A stretch of DNA of 64,000 nucleotides from the NCBI GenBank assembly GCA_022495995.1, contig JAFEMH010000073.1:650001-714000 (forward strand). Reading direction: 5' to 3'. Shown here one piece after another: positions 54,619-64,000 of this stretch (position 1 is its first letter; the number at the start of each line of letters is the position of its first letter). The position numbers and the translations under genes were made by a program. Source of the stretch: Adenophora triphylla var. japonica (Eukaryota > Streptophyta > Magnoliopsida > Asterales > Campanulaceae). Under the pieces are notes generated by a model. That model was not told the DNA's origin and made no database searches. It was given only the letters and a program-made list of their open reading frames with translations.

Positions 54619-57050
54619 TGTGACGACCCTAATCCTAGGCACTAATTTTAGTATAATATTATATGCTTTTAATATTATTGTTAATATTATGTGTTCACTT
54701 TATATCCTTGATTTATTATATTAGGATGAGATGATTGGAAAATAAAATAAAGTCCATGGGGGAAGTATAATAATTTACAATAAATAAATGAGTGTAGTTA
54801 GGATTTCCTTTGGTAGAGAAAGGAAGTAAAGGGTTTAGTTTCACTACCTTAAATCTTGGAGGACCAAATTGCTTATTTGTGAAAGCCTTAAATAAATTGT
54901 GGCATGGGGGGCCATGCCCTCTCCCTATTTCACTCACCCTTTCTTTCACTTTTGTCAACCTTTCCCATACCTCCTACATCCTCCTCATTCTTCTTCTTCA
55001 TTTTCTTCTTCCTCCTTCCCAAATTTCTATGAAAACTCCTCATTGAAAGCCTCACTTTCCAAAGTTCCTAGAGCCTTCAATTCTTCTCCATTTTCCAATC
55101 AAATTGTACTTTTGTGCTTGGGGCAACTAAGGAAGTTTATCAAGCTAAAAAGATTCTTAATCCATCCTATAATTCTAAGGTGAGTTATTATGACCTTTCC
55201 CTTCATTAATTGCTCATGAACTCTTTAATATTGTTCTTGTTAATATGGTGGTTGTTTAATGCTTTGGATATCTTCTTGGAGTTGAGAACTTGATAAATGA
55301 CATAAGATGATGTTATTATTCATCGAAGATGATTTAGAGTGCAAGAAATGGGTGGAGATAGATTTAGAAGATTAAACTTGAAATGTGGTAGTGAAATGGG
55401 TGAAAAAATTAAGTGGTAAATAATCTAGGTTATATTAATTTGGGTTTAAATGATTTTGGATGAGGTTTGTAAAGTTAGAAATCCTTTTGGTATTCATGAA
55501 AATAAGGATTGATAGAAGGAAAAGAACATATGTAAAAAGGGGTTTGAAATCTGGGCAAGGGCTGGAAATGGGCTTGGGCGGTCGCCCATGAGGGGCTTGA
55601 GCGGCCGCCCATGTGACCAGAATGTGGCTTCCCTTTAAAAACCTTCTTGGGCGGTCGCCCAAGTAAGCTTGTGCGGTCGCCCATCCCTACAGCAGTTTGG
55701 TCCCCTTCTCCAATCTCACTTGGGCGGTCGCCCAAGTGACTAGGGCGGTCGCCCATATCACCAGACCCTCCTTAGTTATTTTTCTTGCTGATTGTTACCA
55801 ATTACCTCGTGGCATGACTTCCAACCATTATAAATTAGTGGAACCTAATCCAAACCGGACATGAATTAATCCTTTTTAACCTAGGTTATACATAGAACAC
55901 TTGTGCCACTCAATGACACCTTAAATGAGTTAAAACGGAACTACGGAAGCACTTTAAATCCGATTCAGGAATCGTTGGCAATCTTGTTTGACCACTTATC
56001 AAATGTGACTTCCACTTGGTAAATTGAGCTTGGACCTTCATAGAGGCCATGTATTGTTGTATATTGATTATGTAGGTTGGTTAATGATACCTTGTTATCT
56101 TACTTGACTTCATATTCATTGTTGGTTATATGCATAGTGTATTAATTAAATGTTGCACTATGATATTGGTTGAACATGAGTATATTTTACCATGTGGCTA
56201 TATTGCTTATCCCCTTTGTGGATTATATTTCAAGTAACTATTATGTGCTTGATAATGTGTTAATCAGCTGATGTTGGGGGTATAACATAATACGATCAAT
56301 TATGGAAGTGTGACCTAATGTGATCGGATTATGTTATATCTGTGACCGTCCCCTCCTGTGGCCACATGTCGGGGTTATAGCATCTGTATTGAGCCAAAAG
56401 CCTTACAGAGTTGCTACTATCTTATATGGTTCCCTGAAAAATGGGTCTTATAAGATGTGAGTATTGCTTAAGCAGCTCACCTAAGATTGGAATATTATAT
56501 CCAATGTTGTACGACTATTGTTCAGACGGAAAAAGGTAAACCGAGGTAATGTAAAGTGTTTACAGCTTTTCTAAAGTGTTATATGCGACTTGTTATGTGT
56601 TGCATCTTATTTGGCATATTGCTGCATTCATAATAGCTTGCTGAGATTTATTCTCACCCCTCTCCCTTTAATGTTTTTAGATCTCGAGACAGGAGGACCG
56701 GCCAAGTAAGGGCGGAGAGGAGTTTGGAAGTGATCATTTGGGTATTGTCGGGGTATGCATAGGTTAGCGTAGAAAGGGTATTTTGGTATAATTCCTTCAT
56801 GGAGTTTGTATACATAAACTTTAATTTCTACGTTATAACCGTTATCTTTTGTAACTAAACAGTTTATAACTTTCAAAGTTGGTCAACTCTTTCTCCAATG
56901 TGGAAAGGAGTAGAGTTATTTTGAAATGGATATGTTAATTATGTTTATGTTTGAAAGTTAAATCAAAGTTTTAAAAGTTTAGGAAATTTGGGTTAGTTTG
57001 GGGACGCTTCAGCTCGGGACACGTGTAGGTTCCGGGTCGGGGTCCTCACA
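54619..57050 (+). mobile_element. 5' LTR of element F
   Basis: 2432 bp, TGTGACGACCC...GGGTCCTCACA. It contains a palindrome array (55573-55757). Long - strand frames across that array are side effects. No convincing TATA box was chosen; a TATAAATT word lies near 55830. Confidence 0.9.
55573..55757. repeat. TGGGCGGTCGCCCA palindrome array (5' LTR of F)
   Basis: Six copies of [TG]GGCGGTCGCCCA or GAGCGGCCGCCCA in 185 bases, alternating between flanks CTTGGGCG and GTGCGGTCG. Each has 6-7-bp arms around GT or GC. The matching block of the 3' LTR (about 62570-62754) appears identical. Confidence 0.85.
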
Positions 57051-57052
57051 GT

Positions 57053-57066
57053 TGGTATCAGTGCTC
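57053..57066 (+). other. Primer binding site of element F
   Basis: TGGTATCAGTGCTC, two bases after the 5' LTR, close to the initiator-Met tRNA site TGGTATCAGAGC. Confidence 0.8.
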
Positions 57067-57148
57067 GGTTAGAGTTCTCGGGTAGAGTCTAGCTGAGTGA
57101 GAGTGTGTGATAACTGACGTCGAGTGTTTAATGCAGGAGTTTGTTTAA

Positions 57149-58213
57149 ATGGCGGGAAATGATGGTGATCAGGATCGGGCTTTGGGCAATGTTGGTAATC
57201 CAAATGTCGAAATGATGGATATGTTCTGAGTGTTTCTTCAGAATATGGCAAATCAGAATCAAGGTAGGGGACAACAACAACCCGAAGGTAGGCAAGGGCA
57301 CCATGGCTTAGAGAAATTTGTGAAGATGTCTCCTCCTAGTTTCAACGGAGATCCGGATCCGACGAAGGCGAAAAGATGGCTTGAAGCTATGAATAAGATT
57401 TTTGCGGCAATGGAAAGTTCAGATGCAGAAAAGGTAAGATGCGCCGTTTTCAAGTTGGAAGGACCCGCTGAGCACTGGTGGCAGGTAGTGAAGGATGGCT
57501 GGGATTGGGATTTGACACCGCAGACTTGGAAGAATTTCACACGTAAGTTCCGGGATCATTTCGTTCCGATGGTTACTAGAGACAAGAAGGAGGTTGAGTT
57601 TCCGAAACTGGAGCAAGGGACGATGACCATAGCACAATATTCAGCCAAGTTTACGGAGTTAGCCCGATATTGTCCCCATTTGGTACCGGAAGAAGAGAGG
57701 CGGATCTACCGGTTCGTGAAAGGCCTAAGGGTGGAGTTCCGGAAGCAGTTATTGACGCATGACTTCGCCAACTTCCAAGTGGCCGTGAATATGGCGTACC
57801 GGATTGAGAATGATATAGAGGAGCATCGTGGTAAATCTGAAGGCGGAAACAGAAATAGATTTCAAGGTCAAGGTTCTGGGCAGAATAGAGGACAGTCGAG
57901 GACATCAGCTCCGGGAGCAGGTAGAGGAGGATTTGTGACGGCTCCGACAAACCGTTCGACTTCAGGTCAGTTTGGTACAGTGTGTGGATATTGTAAGAAG
58001 CTGGGGCATTCGGAGGATAAGTGTTGGAGCAAGCAAGGCAGATGTTTAGAGTGTGGGGCGACAGGCCATTTTCGGAAGAATTGTCCCAAGTGGCAAAAGA
58101 AGCAAGCTTCGGGTAGTGGACAAGGGGGACAAGGTAGTGGTGTGAAGAGAGATATAGACGGGAAGCCCAAAGATAGAGTGCAAGGTCGAGTGTTCGCCTT
58201 GGGTAGAGGATAG
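57149..58213 (+). pseudogene. gag: Gag (element F), one early stop
   Basis: The likely start is ATG 57149, in phase with everything downstream; a TGA at 57227-57229 interrupts it. The next ATG in phase is at 57236. The capsid domain reads SPPSFNGDPDPTKAKRWLEA, HWWQVVKDGWDWDLTPQTW and YSAKFTELARYCPHLVPEE (Retrotrans_gag). A Gly/Arg/Gln-rich linker leads to two perfect knuckles, CGYCKKLGHSEDKC and CLECGATGHFRKNC. A TAG at 58211-58213 separates it from protease in the same phase; whether this stop is ancestral or a decay mutation cannot be decided here. Confidence 0.85.
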
Positions 58214-59368
58214 GTCGATCCCAATACCGTCATTAGAGGTATAGTCCCTGTCTCAGGAGTTAAGGCCCGTATTCTTATAGATCCCGGGTCTTCCCATTCT
58301 TTTGTGGCATCTCACTTTGCATTTTCATTGCATAAATTGCCTGAATCTATGCCTTATGTGTTGGAGGTCTCTACTCCTATGGGAGAGTGCCTTGCATCTT
58401 TTTTGATATATCATGGTTGTGATGTGACTATATGTGGGCATGTATTGCCGGTGGATTTGGTCCAGTTACCAATCCGTGACTTTGATGTGATCCTTGGGAT
58501 GGATTGGTTGAGTCAGTGTCATGCTTTGGTAGACTGTCGTAGAAAGCGAGTCTCATTTGCTATGCCTGATGTGCCTACTTTTATATTTGATGCGGACAAA
58601 TCTATGTTCGGTTTACATGTTATTTCTGCTTTAAAGGCTAGAAAGATGCTATCTAAGGGTTGTGCGGGGTACTTGGCTTATGTGGTAGATTCCAATAAGA
58701 AGTCCCCCGAGTTATCTCATGTCCCGGTTGTTAATGAATTTAGTGATGTGTTTTCTAGTGAGTACTCTATGCCTCCGGATCGTGAGGTAGAGTTTTGTAT
58801 TGACCTAGTGCCCGGTACCGCACCTATCTCTAAAGCACCCTATAGAATGGCTCCGGCCGAGTTAAAAGAGTTGAAGGCCCAATTGCAAGAATTGCTAGAC
58901 CGGGGTTTTATTCGCCCAAGTGTGTCTCCGTGGGGAGCACCGGTTTTATTTGTTAGGAAGAAGGATGGTACCTTACGATTATGCATTGACTATCGTTTGT
59001 TGAACCAAGCCACCATAAGGAATAAATATCCTCTTCCGCATATAGATGATTTGTTTGACCAACTTCAAGGTTCCGTTATCTACTCAAAACTTGATTTGAG
59101 AAGCGGATACCATCAGTTGAAGATTAGACCGGATGATATTGCCAAGACAGCTTTCCGAACGAGATATGGTCATTATGAGTTTGTGGTGATGCCTTTCGGG
59201 TTGACTAATGCTCCAGCCGTATTCATGAATATGATGAACCGTATTTTTAAGCCTTATCTTGATAGCTTTGTGGTGGTATTCATAGATGACATCCTTGTTT
59301 ATTCTAAGTCCCGAGAGGAGCATGAAAAGCATTTGAGGATTGTCTTGTCAGTTCTTTGTGAGAAGTAG
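58214..59368 (+). pseudogene. Protease and reverse transcriptase (element F)
   Basis: The phase is continuous with gag. Protease: [13 protein letters not shown] (DPG in place of DSG/DTG) and [89 protein letters not shown] and [13 protein letters not shown], i.e. an FIDD box in place of YVDD, which chromoviruses commonly use. The TAG at 59366-59368 falls where the family has KQLYAKFSKCEFW, so a CAG-to-TAG change is the simplest cause. Confidence 0.9.
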
Positions 59369-60382
59369 TTGTACGCCAAGTTCAGCAAGTGTGAGTTTTG
59401 GCTTGAACAGATTTCTTTCTTGGGGAATGTAGTGTCGAGTTAGGGAATTTCCGTAGATCCTTCAAAAATTGAATTCGTGGTTAATTGGAAGCAACCTTCG
59501 ACTGTGACTGAAGTTCGTAGTTTTCTTGGTTTGGCGGGGTATTATCGAAGGTTCATTGAAGGGTTTTCTCGAATTGCGACTCCGTTGACAAGGTTGACTC
59601 GGAAAGATGTATCGTTCATATGGGATTTCAAGTGTGAAGCAAGTTTCAATGAGTTGAAGAAGAGGTTGACAACGGCTCCTATTCTTACCCTTCCGGATGG
59701 TTGTGATAATTTTGTGATCTACAGTGATGCCTCGAAGGCGGGTTTAGGATGTGTATTAATGCAAAATGGGAAAGTTATTGTGTATGCCTCTAGGAAGTTA
59801 TCACCGGCGGAACAGAATTACCCTACTCATGACATGGAATTGGCGGCGATTGTGTTTGCGTTGCATAAGTGGAAGCATTACCTTTATGGGGCGAAATTTG
59901 AGATATTCACCGACCATAAGAGTTTGAAATACTTGTTTACCCAAAAGGAGTTGAATAATCGACAAAGGAGATGGCTAGAGTTCTTGAAGGATTTTGATTG
60001 TGTAATTTCTTATCATCCGGGGAAGGCCAATGTGGTGGCGGACGCGATTAGCCGAAAGGCTTATGTGACAGCTTTGAGTACTCAAGAGTTGAGGAGTGAA
60101 GTAATACTTGCGAATGTGCGAGTCGTTCCTACATTGTATGGAGATTTGAAGGAAGCTCAACAAAGTGATCCGGAGTTAAAGAAAATTTTGGGACAAGTGC
60201 AAGATGGAAAAGCCGGGGAATTTGCGTTGAATAGAGATGGAATTTTAACCTTCCAAGGGAGAATTTGCGTTCCTTCATCACCGGAAATCAAGAGGCGTGT
60301 TTTAAAGGATGGTCATAAGTCCAAGTTTGCGATTCATCAGGGTAGTACCAAAATGTATCAAGACTTGAAGCGTGGGTATTGA
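59369..60382 (+). pseudogene. RT thumb, RNase H and integrase N-terminus (element F)
   Basis: LYAKFSKCEFWLEQISFLGN, then a TAG at 59441-59443, and [20 protein letters not shown]. RNase H has [34 protein letters not shown] and [20 protein letters not shown], and ends with [10 protein letters not shown]; the Asp, Glu and Asp residues of the active site are visible. After a linker the integrase zinc-binding region begins with [20 protein letters not shown] and is cut by TGA at 60380-60382, where the family has Trp. Same phase throughout. Confidence 0.88.
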
Positions 60383-61582
60383 TGGAATGGTATGAAAAGG
60401 AAAATTGCGAATTATGTCTCTAAGTGTTTAACTTGTCAACAAATTAAGGCCGAACATCAGAGACCTGCGGGGTTACTTCAACCATTGGATATTCCGGAAT
60501 GGAAATGGGAAGGGATCTCGTTGGATTTTGTTTCGGGTTTGCCTCTTACCGCGAAGAAGATGGATGCTATTTGGGTTATTGTGGATAGATTGACAAAGTC
60601 GGCTCATTTTCTTCCGGTGTCAACCAAGTTCTCGATGGAGAAGTTAGCCCAGTTGTATATGAAGGAGATTGTTAGACTTCACGGGGTTCCGATTAGCATT
60701 GTTTCCGACAGAGATCCAAGATTCACTTCTAGATTTTGGAGAGCATTGCATAAAGCCTTGGGTTCTAAATTGTGTTTTAGTACGGCGTTTCATCCTCAAA
60801 CCGACGGTCAGTCCGAGAGAACCATTCAGATACTTGAGGACATGTTACGGGCTTGTGTGATGGATTTCCAACTGTCTTGGGAAGATCATCTACCGCTAGT
60901 TGAGTTTGCCTACAACAACAGTTATCAGTCTAGCATTGAGATGGCTCCGTATGAGGCGTTGTATGGTAGGAAGTGTAGATCTCCGATGTGTTGGGACGAG
61001 GTTGGTGAAGCAAGACTTTGGGGCCCGAATTTGGTTCGAGATTCTACGGAGAAGATCAAGGTGATTCGTGATAGATTGAAGACGGCTCAAAGTAGACAGA
61101 AAAGCTACGCCGACAACAGAAGACGAGATTTATCTTTTCAGGTTGGTGACTTTGTGTTCTTGAAGGTCTCTCCGAGGACGGGAATTAGAAGGTTTGGTAA
61201 TAAGGGTAAATTGGCTCCGAGGTTCGTTGGTCCGTTTGAGATTCTAGAGAAGATTGGGGATTTGGCTTATCGGTTGGCGTTACCTCCATCTTTTTCTTTA
61301 CTCCATGATGTGTTTCATGTTTCTATGTTGAGGAAGTATTGTCATGACCCTTCACATATTTTGAGCTCTCCCCCCGATGAGATTCAGGCGGATATGTCGT
61401 ATGTGGAAGAACCATTGAGAGTCTTAGAGTTCCAGGTTAAAGAGTTGAGGACTAAGAGTATTCCGATAGTGAAGGTCCTATGGAAGAATCATACCGTTGA
61501 GGAAGCCACGTGGGAGCTAGAGTCGAAAATGAGAGCGAAGTACCCTTGGTTATTTGAGCATCCAAGTAAGTCTTTTTCTTAA
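60383..61582 (+). pseudogene. Integrase with C-terminal chromodomain-like region (element F)
   Basis: CLTCQQIKAEHQRPAG completes the zinc site. The core has ISLDFVSGLP (Asp), SDRDPRFTSRFW (Asp) and TDGQSERTIQILEDML (Glu). Then SYQSSIEMAPYEALYGRKCR and a GPF-type module (FVGPFEILEKIGDLAYRLAL). The end reads VEEPLRVLEFQVKELRTKSI and VKVLWKNHTVEEATWELES, a chromodomain-like fold of the Tekay type thought to guide insertion into heterochromatin. Open from the TGA at 60380 to TAA at 61580-61582. Confidence 0.92.
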
Positions 61583-61598
61583 AATTCGGGACAAATTT

Positions 61599-61616
61599 TC
61601 TTTAAGGGGGAGTGAG
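61599..61616 (+). other. Polypurine tract of element F
   Basis: AAGGGGGAGTGAG directly before the 3' LTR serves as the primer for plus-strand DNA in LTR elements. Confidence 0.85.
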
Positions 61617-64000
61617 TATGACGACCCTAATCCTAGGCACTAATTTTAGTATAATATTATATGCTTTTAATATTATTGTTAATATTATGTGTTCACTTTA
61701 TATCCTTGATTTCTTATATTAGGATGAGATGATTGGGAAATAAAATAAAGTTCATGGGGGAATTATAATAATTGACAATAAATAAATGAGTGTAGTTAGG
61801 ATTTCCTTTGGTAGAGAAAGAAAGTAAAGGGTTTAGTTTCACTACCTTAAATCTTGGAGGACCAAATTGCTTATTTGTGAAAGCCTTAAATAAATTGTGG
61901 CATGGGGGGCCATGCCCTCTCCCTATTTCACTCACCCTTTCTTTCACTTTTGTCAACCTTTCCCATACCTCCTACATCCTCCTCATTCTTCTTCTTCATT
62001 TTCTTCTTCCTCCTTCCCAAATTTCTATGGAAACTCCTCATTGAAAGCCTCACTTTCCAAAGTTCCTAGAGCCTTCAATTCTTCTCCATTTTCCAATCAA
62101 ATTGTACTTTTGTGCTTGGGGCAACTAAGGAAGTTTATCAAGCTAAAAATATTCTTAATCCATTCTATAATTCTAAGGTGAGTTATTATGATCTTTCCCT
62201 TCATTAATTGCTCATGAACTCTTTAATATTGTTCTTGTTAATATGGTGGTTGTTTAATGCTTTGGATATCTTCTTGGAGTTGAGAACTTGATAAATGACA
62301 TAAGATGATGTTATTATTCATAGAAGATGATTTAGAGTGCAAGAAATGGGTGGAGATAGATTTAGAAGATTAAACTTGAAATGTGGTAGTGAAATGGGTG
62401 AAAAATTAAGTGATAAATAATCTAGGTTATATTAATTTGGGTTTAAATGATTTTGGATGAGGTTTGTAAAGTTAGAAATCCTTTTGATATTCATGAAAAT
62501 AAGGATTGATAGAAGGAAAAGAACATATGTAAAAAGGGGTTTGAAATCTGGGCAAGGGCTGGAAATGGGCTTGGGCGGTCGCCCATGAGGGGCTTGAGCG
62601 GCCGCCCATGTGACCAGAATGTGGCTTCCCTTTAAAAACCTTCTTGGGCGGTCGCCCAAGTAAGCTTGTGCGGTCGCCCATCCCTACAGCAGTTTGGTCC
62701 CCTTCTCCAATCTCACTTGGGCGGTCGCCCAAGTGACTAGGGCGGTCGCCCATATCACCAGACCCTCCTTAGTTATTTTTCTTGCTGATTGTTATCAATA
62801 ACCTCGTGGCATGACTTCCAACCATTATAAATTAGTGGAACCTAATCCAAATCGGACATGAATTAATCCTTTTTAACCTAGGTTATACATAGAACACTTG
62901 TGCCACTCAATGACACCTTAAATGAGTTAAAACGGAACTACAGAAGCACTTTAAATCCGATTCAGGAATCGTTGGCAATCTTGTTTGACCACTTATCAAA
63001 TGTGACTTTCACTTGGTAAATTGAGCTTGGACCTTCATAGAGGCCATGTATTGTTGTATATTGATTATGTAGGGTTGGTTAATGATACCTTGTTACCTTA
63101 CTTGACTTCATATTCATTGTTGGTTATATGCATAGTGTATTAATTAAATGTTGCACTATGATATTGGTTGAACATGAGTATATTTTATCATGTGGCTATA
63201 TTGCTTATCCCCTTTGTGGATTATATTTCAAGTAACTATTATGTGCTTGATAATGTGTTAATCAGCTGATGTTGGGGGTATAACATAATACGATCAATTA
63301 TGGAAGTGTGACCTAATGTGATCGGATTATGTTATATCTATGACCGTCCCCTCCTGTGGCCACAGGTCGGGGTTATAGCATCTGTATTGAGCTAAAAGCC
63401 TTACAGAGTTGCTACTATCTTATATGGTTCCCTGAAAAATGGGTCTTATAAGATGTGAGTATTGCTTAAGCAGCTCACCTAAGATTGGAATATTATATCC
63501 AATGTTGTACGACTATTGTTCAGACGGGAAAAGGTAAATCGAGGTAATGTAAAGTGTTTACAGCTTTTCTAAAGTGTTATATGCGACTTGTTATGTGTTG
63601 CATCTTATTTGGCATATTGCTGCATTCATAATAGCTTGCTGAGATTTATTCTCACCCCTCTCCCTTTAATGTTTTTAGATCCCGAGACAGGAGGACCGGC
63701 CAAGTAAGGGCGGAGAGGAGTTTGGAAGTGATCTTTTGGGTATTGTCGGGGTATGTATAGGTTAGCGTAGAAAGGGTATTTTGATATAATTCCTTCATGG
63801 AGTTTGTATACATAAACTTTAATTTCTACGTTATAACCGTTATCTTTTGTAACTAAACAGTTTATAACTTTCAAAGTTGGTCAACTCTTTCTCCAATGCG
63901 GAAAGGAGTAGAGTTATTTTGAAATGGATATGTTAATTATGTTTATGTTTGAAAGTTAAATCAAAGTTTTAAAAGTTTAGGAAATTTGGGTTAGTTTGGG
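61617..64000 (+). mobile_element. 3' LTR of element F, truncated by the window end
   Basis: 2384 bp match the 5' LTR up to position 57000 or so; about 50 bases are missing beyond the window. The palindrome array is at about 62570-62754. The second TSD copy (expected ATCTA) and the remaining E and hAT sequence should follow outside. Confidence 0.9.

Larger units (their letters stand above)
54619..64000 (+). mobile_element. Element F: young Ty3/gypsy chromovirus (Tekay/Del-like), 3' end outside the window
   Basis: The 5' LTR (54619-57050) and the 3' LTR (61617 to window end) begin TGTGACGACCC (TATGACG in the 3' copy); the 5' copy ends GGTCCTCACA. Primer site, gag with two CCHC knuckles, protease, RT, RNase H, integrase and a C-terminal chromodomain-like segment lie in one reading phase. 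That order plus chromodomain is chromovirus. About 30 substitutions separate the LTRs over 2.38 kb (about 1.3 percent), so insertion was recent. Five in-frame stops disable it. Confidence 0.92.

Noticed and set aside
55435..55756. Open frames on - in the F LTRs (also 62432-62753), nearly identical in both copies
   Set aside because: Identity follows from the LTR copies being young. The peptides translate the palindrome array and no family wording is present.
55573..55757. CRISPR-like array in the LTR of F
   Set aside because: Regularly repeated palindromes with spacers look superficially similar, but spacing is irregular, repeats are too short, there are no cas genes, and the setting is a plant retrotransposon.
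1..64000. A host (non-transposon) protein gene anywhere in the window
   Set aside because: Every segment with protein-family wording fits a retroelement or hAT transposase; remaining spacers lack long frames, splice patterns or recognisable domains.

Overview
This window is plant nuclear DNA, most likely from a eudicot, and is almost entirely layered transposable elements. The basis is plant-type Ty3/gypsy (Tat/Retand-like and chromodomain Tekay/Del-like) and Ty1/copia polyproteins, initiator-methionine tRNA primer sites, Stowaway, hAT, CACTA and Mutator-like ends, and AT-rich spacers. I see no host protein-coding gene, rRNA gene or free-standing tRNA gene. Every convincing coding segment belongs to a mobile element and most are broken. 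All divergence figures below are counts by eye.

Layout. (1) 1-10590: element A, a Tat/Retand-like Ty3/gypsy element cut by the window start. It has gag, protease, RT, RNase H, a second RNase H and integrase on +, then a long antisense gene on -, then the 3' LTR. (2) 10591-16345: old spacer with a SINE, degenerate MITEs, a CACTA-like end and a solo LTR (13483-14962, TSD CAAAG). (3) 16351-24498: element B, a decayed Ty1/copia element (TSD CTAAT). Its 3' LTR carries a 1446-bp foldback element, and B itself lies between two inverted repeats (15383-15552 and 24919-25090). (4) 25091-28805: AT-rich spacer, small tandem repeats, a MITE, an old solo LTR and a tandem array of roughly 105-bp units. (5) 28806-45907: element C, a second Tat-like element (TSD ACAGA) that split the array. 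C has gag, protease and an integrase stub, has lost RT, and keeps a four-exon antisense gene. (6) 30576-40601: element D, a Ty1/copia element (TSD GATCA) inside C's gag. D carries a 1.76-kb insertion and a 185-bp hAT MITE. (7) 46547-48040: 3' part of an hAT transposon with a transposase fragment on -. (8) 48041 onward: element E, a Ty1/copia element whose 3' LTR is split by element F. (9) 54619-64000: element F, a young Tekay-like chromovirus with an almost complete gag-pol frame broken by five stop codons. Its 3' LTR runs off the window.

How the parts relate. Target-site duplications fix the nesting: D in C in the tandem array; F in E in hAT; the foldback in B in a MULE-like repeat pair. LTR divergence agrees with it: C about 5 percent and its guest D clearly less; E about 3 percent and its guest F about 1.3 percent.

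The two most interesting patterns are these. First, several unrelated elements (B, D, E, F, the foldback and the insertion in D) each carry their own short GC-rich palindrome, mostly as arrays, in LTRs or untranslated regions. Second, both Tat-like elements carry an antisense gene with its own TATA-like box. The copy in C has three GT-AG introns, two with matching phase and a third that matches after one single-base deletion.
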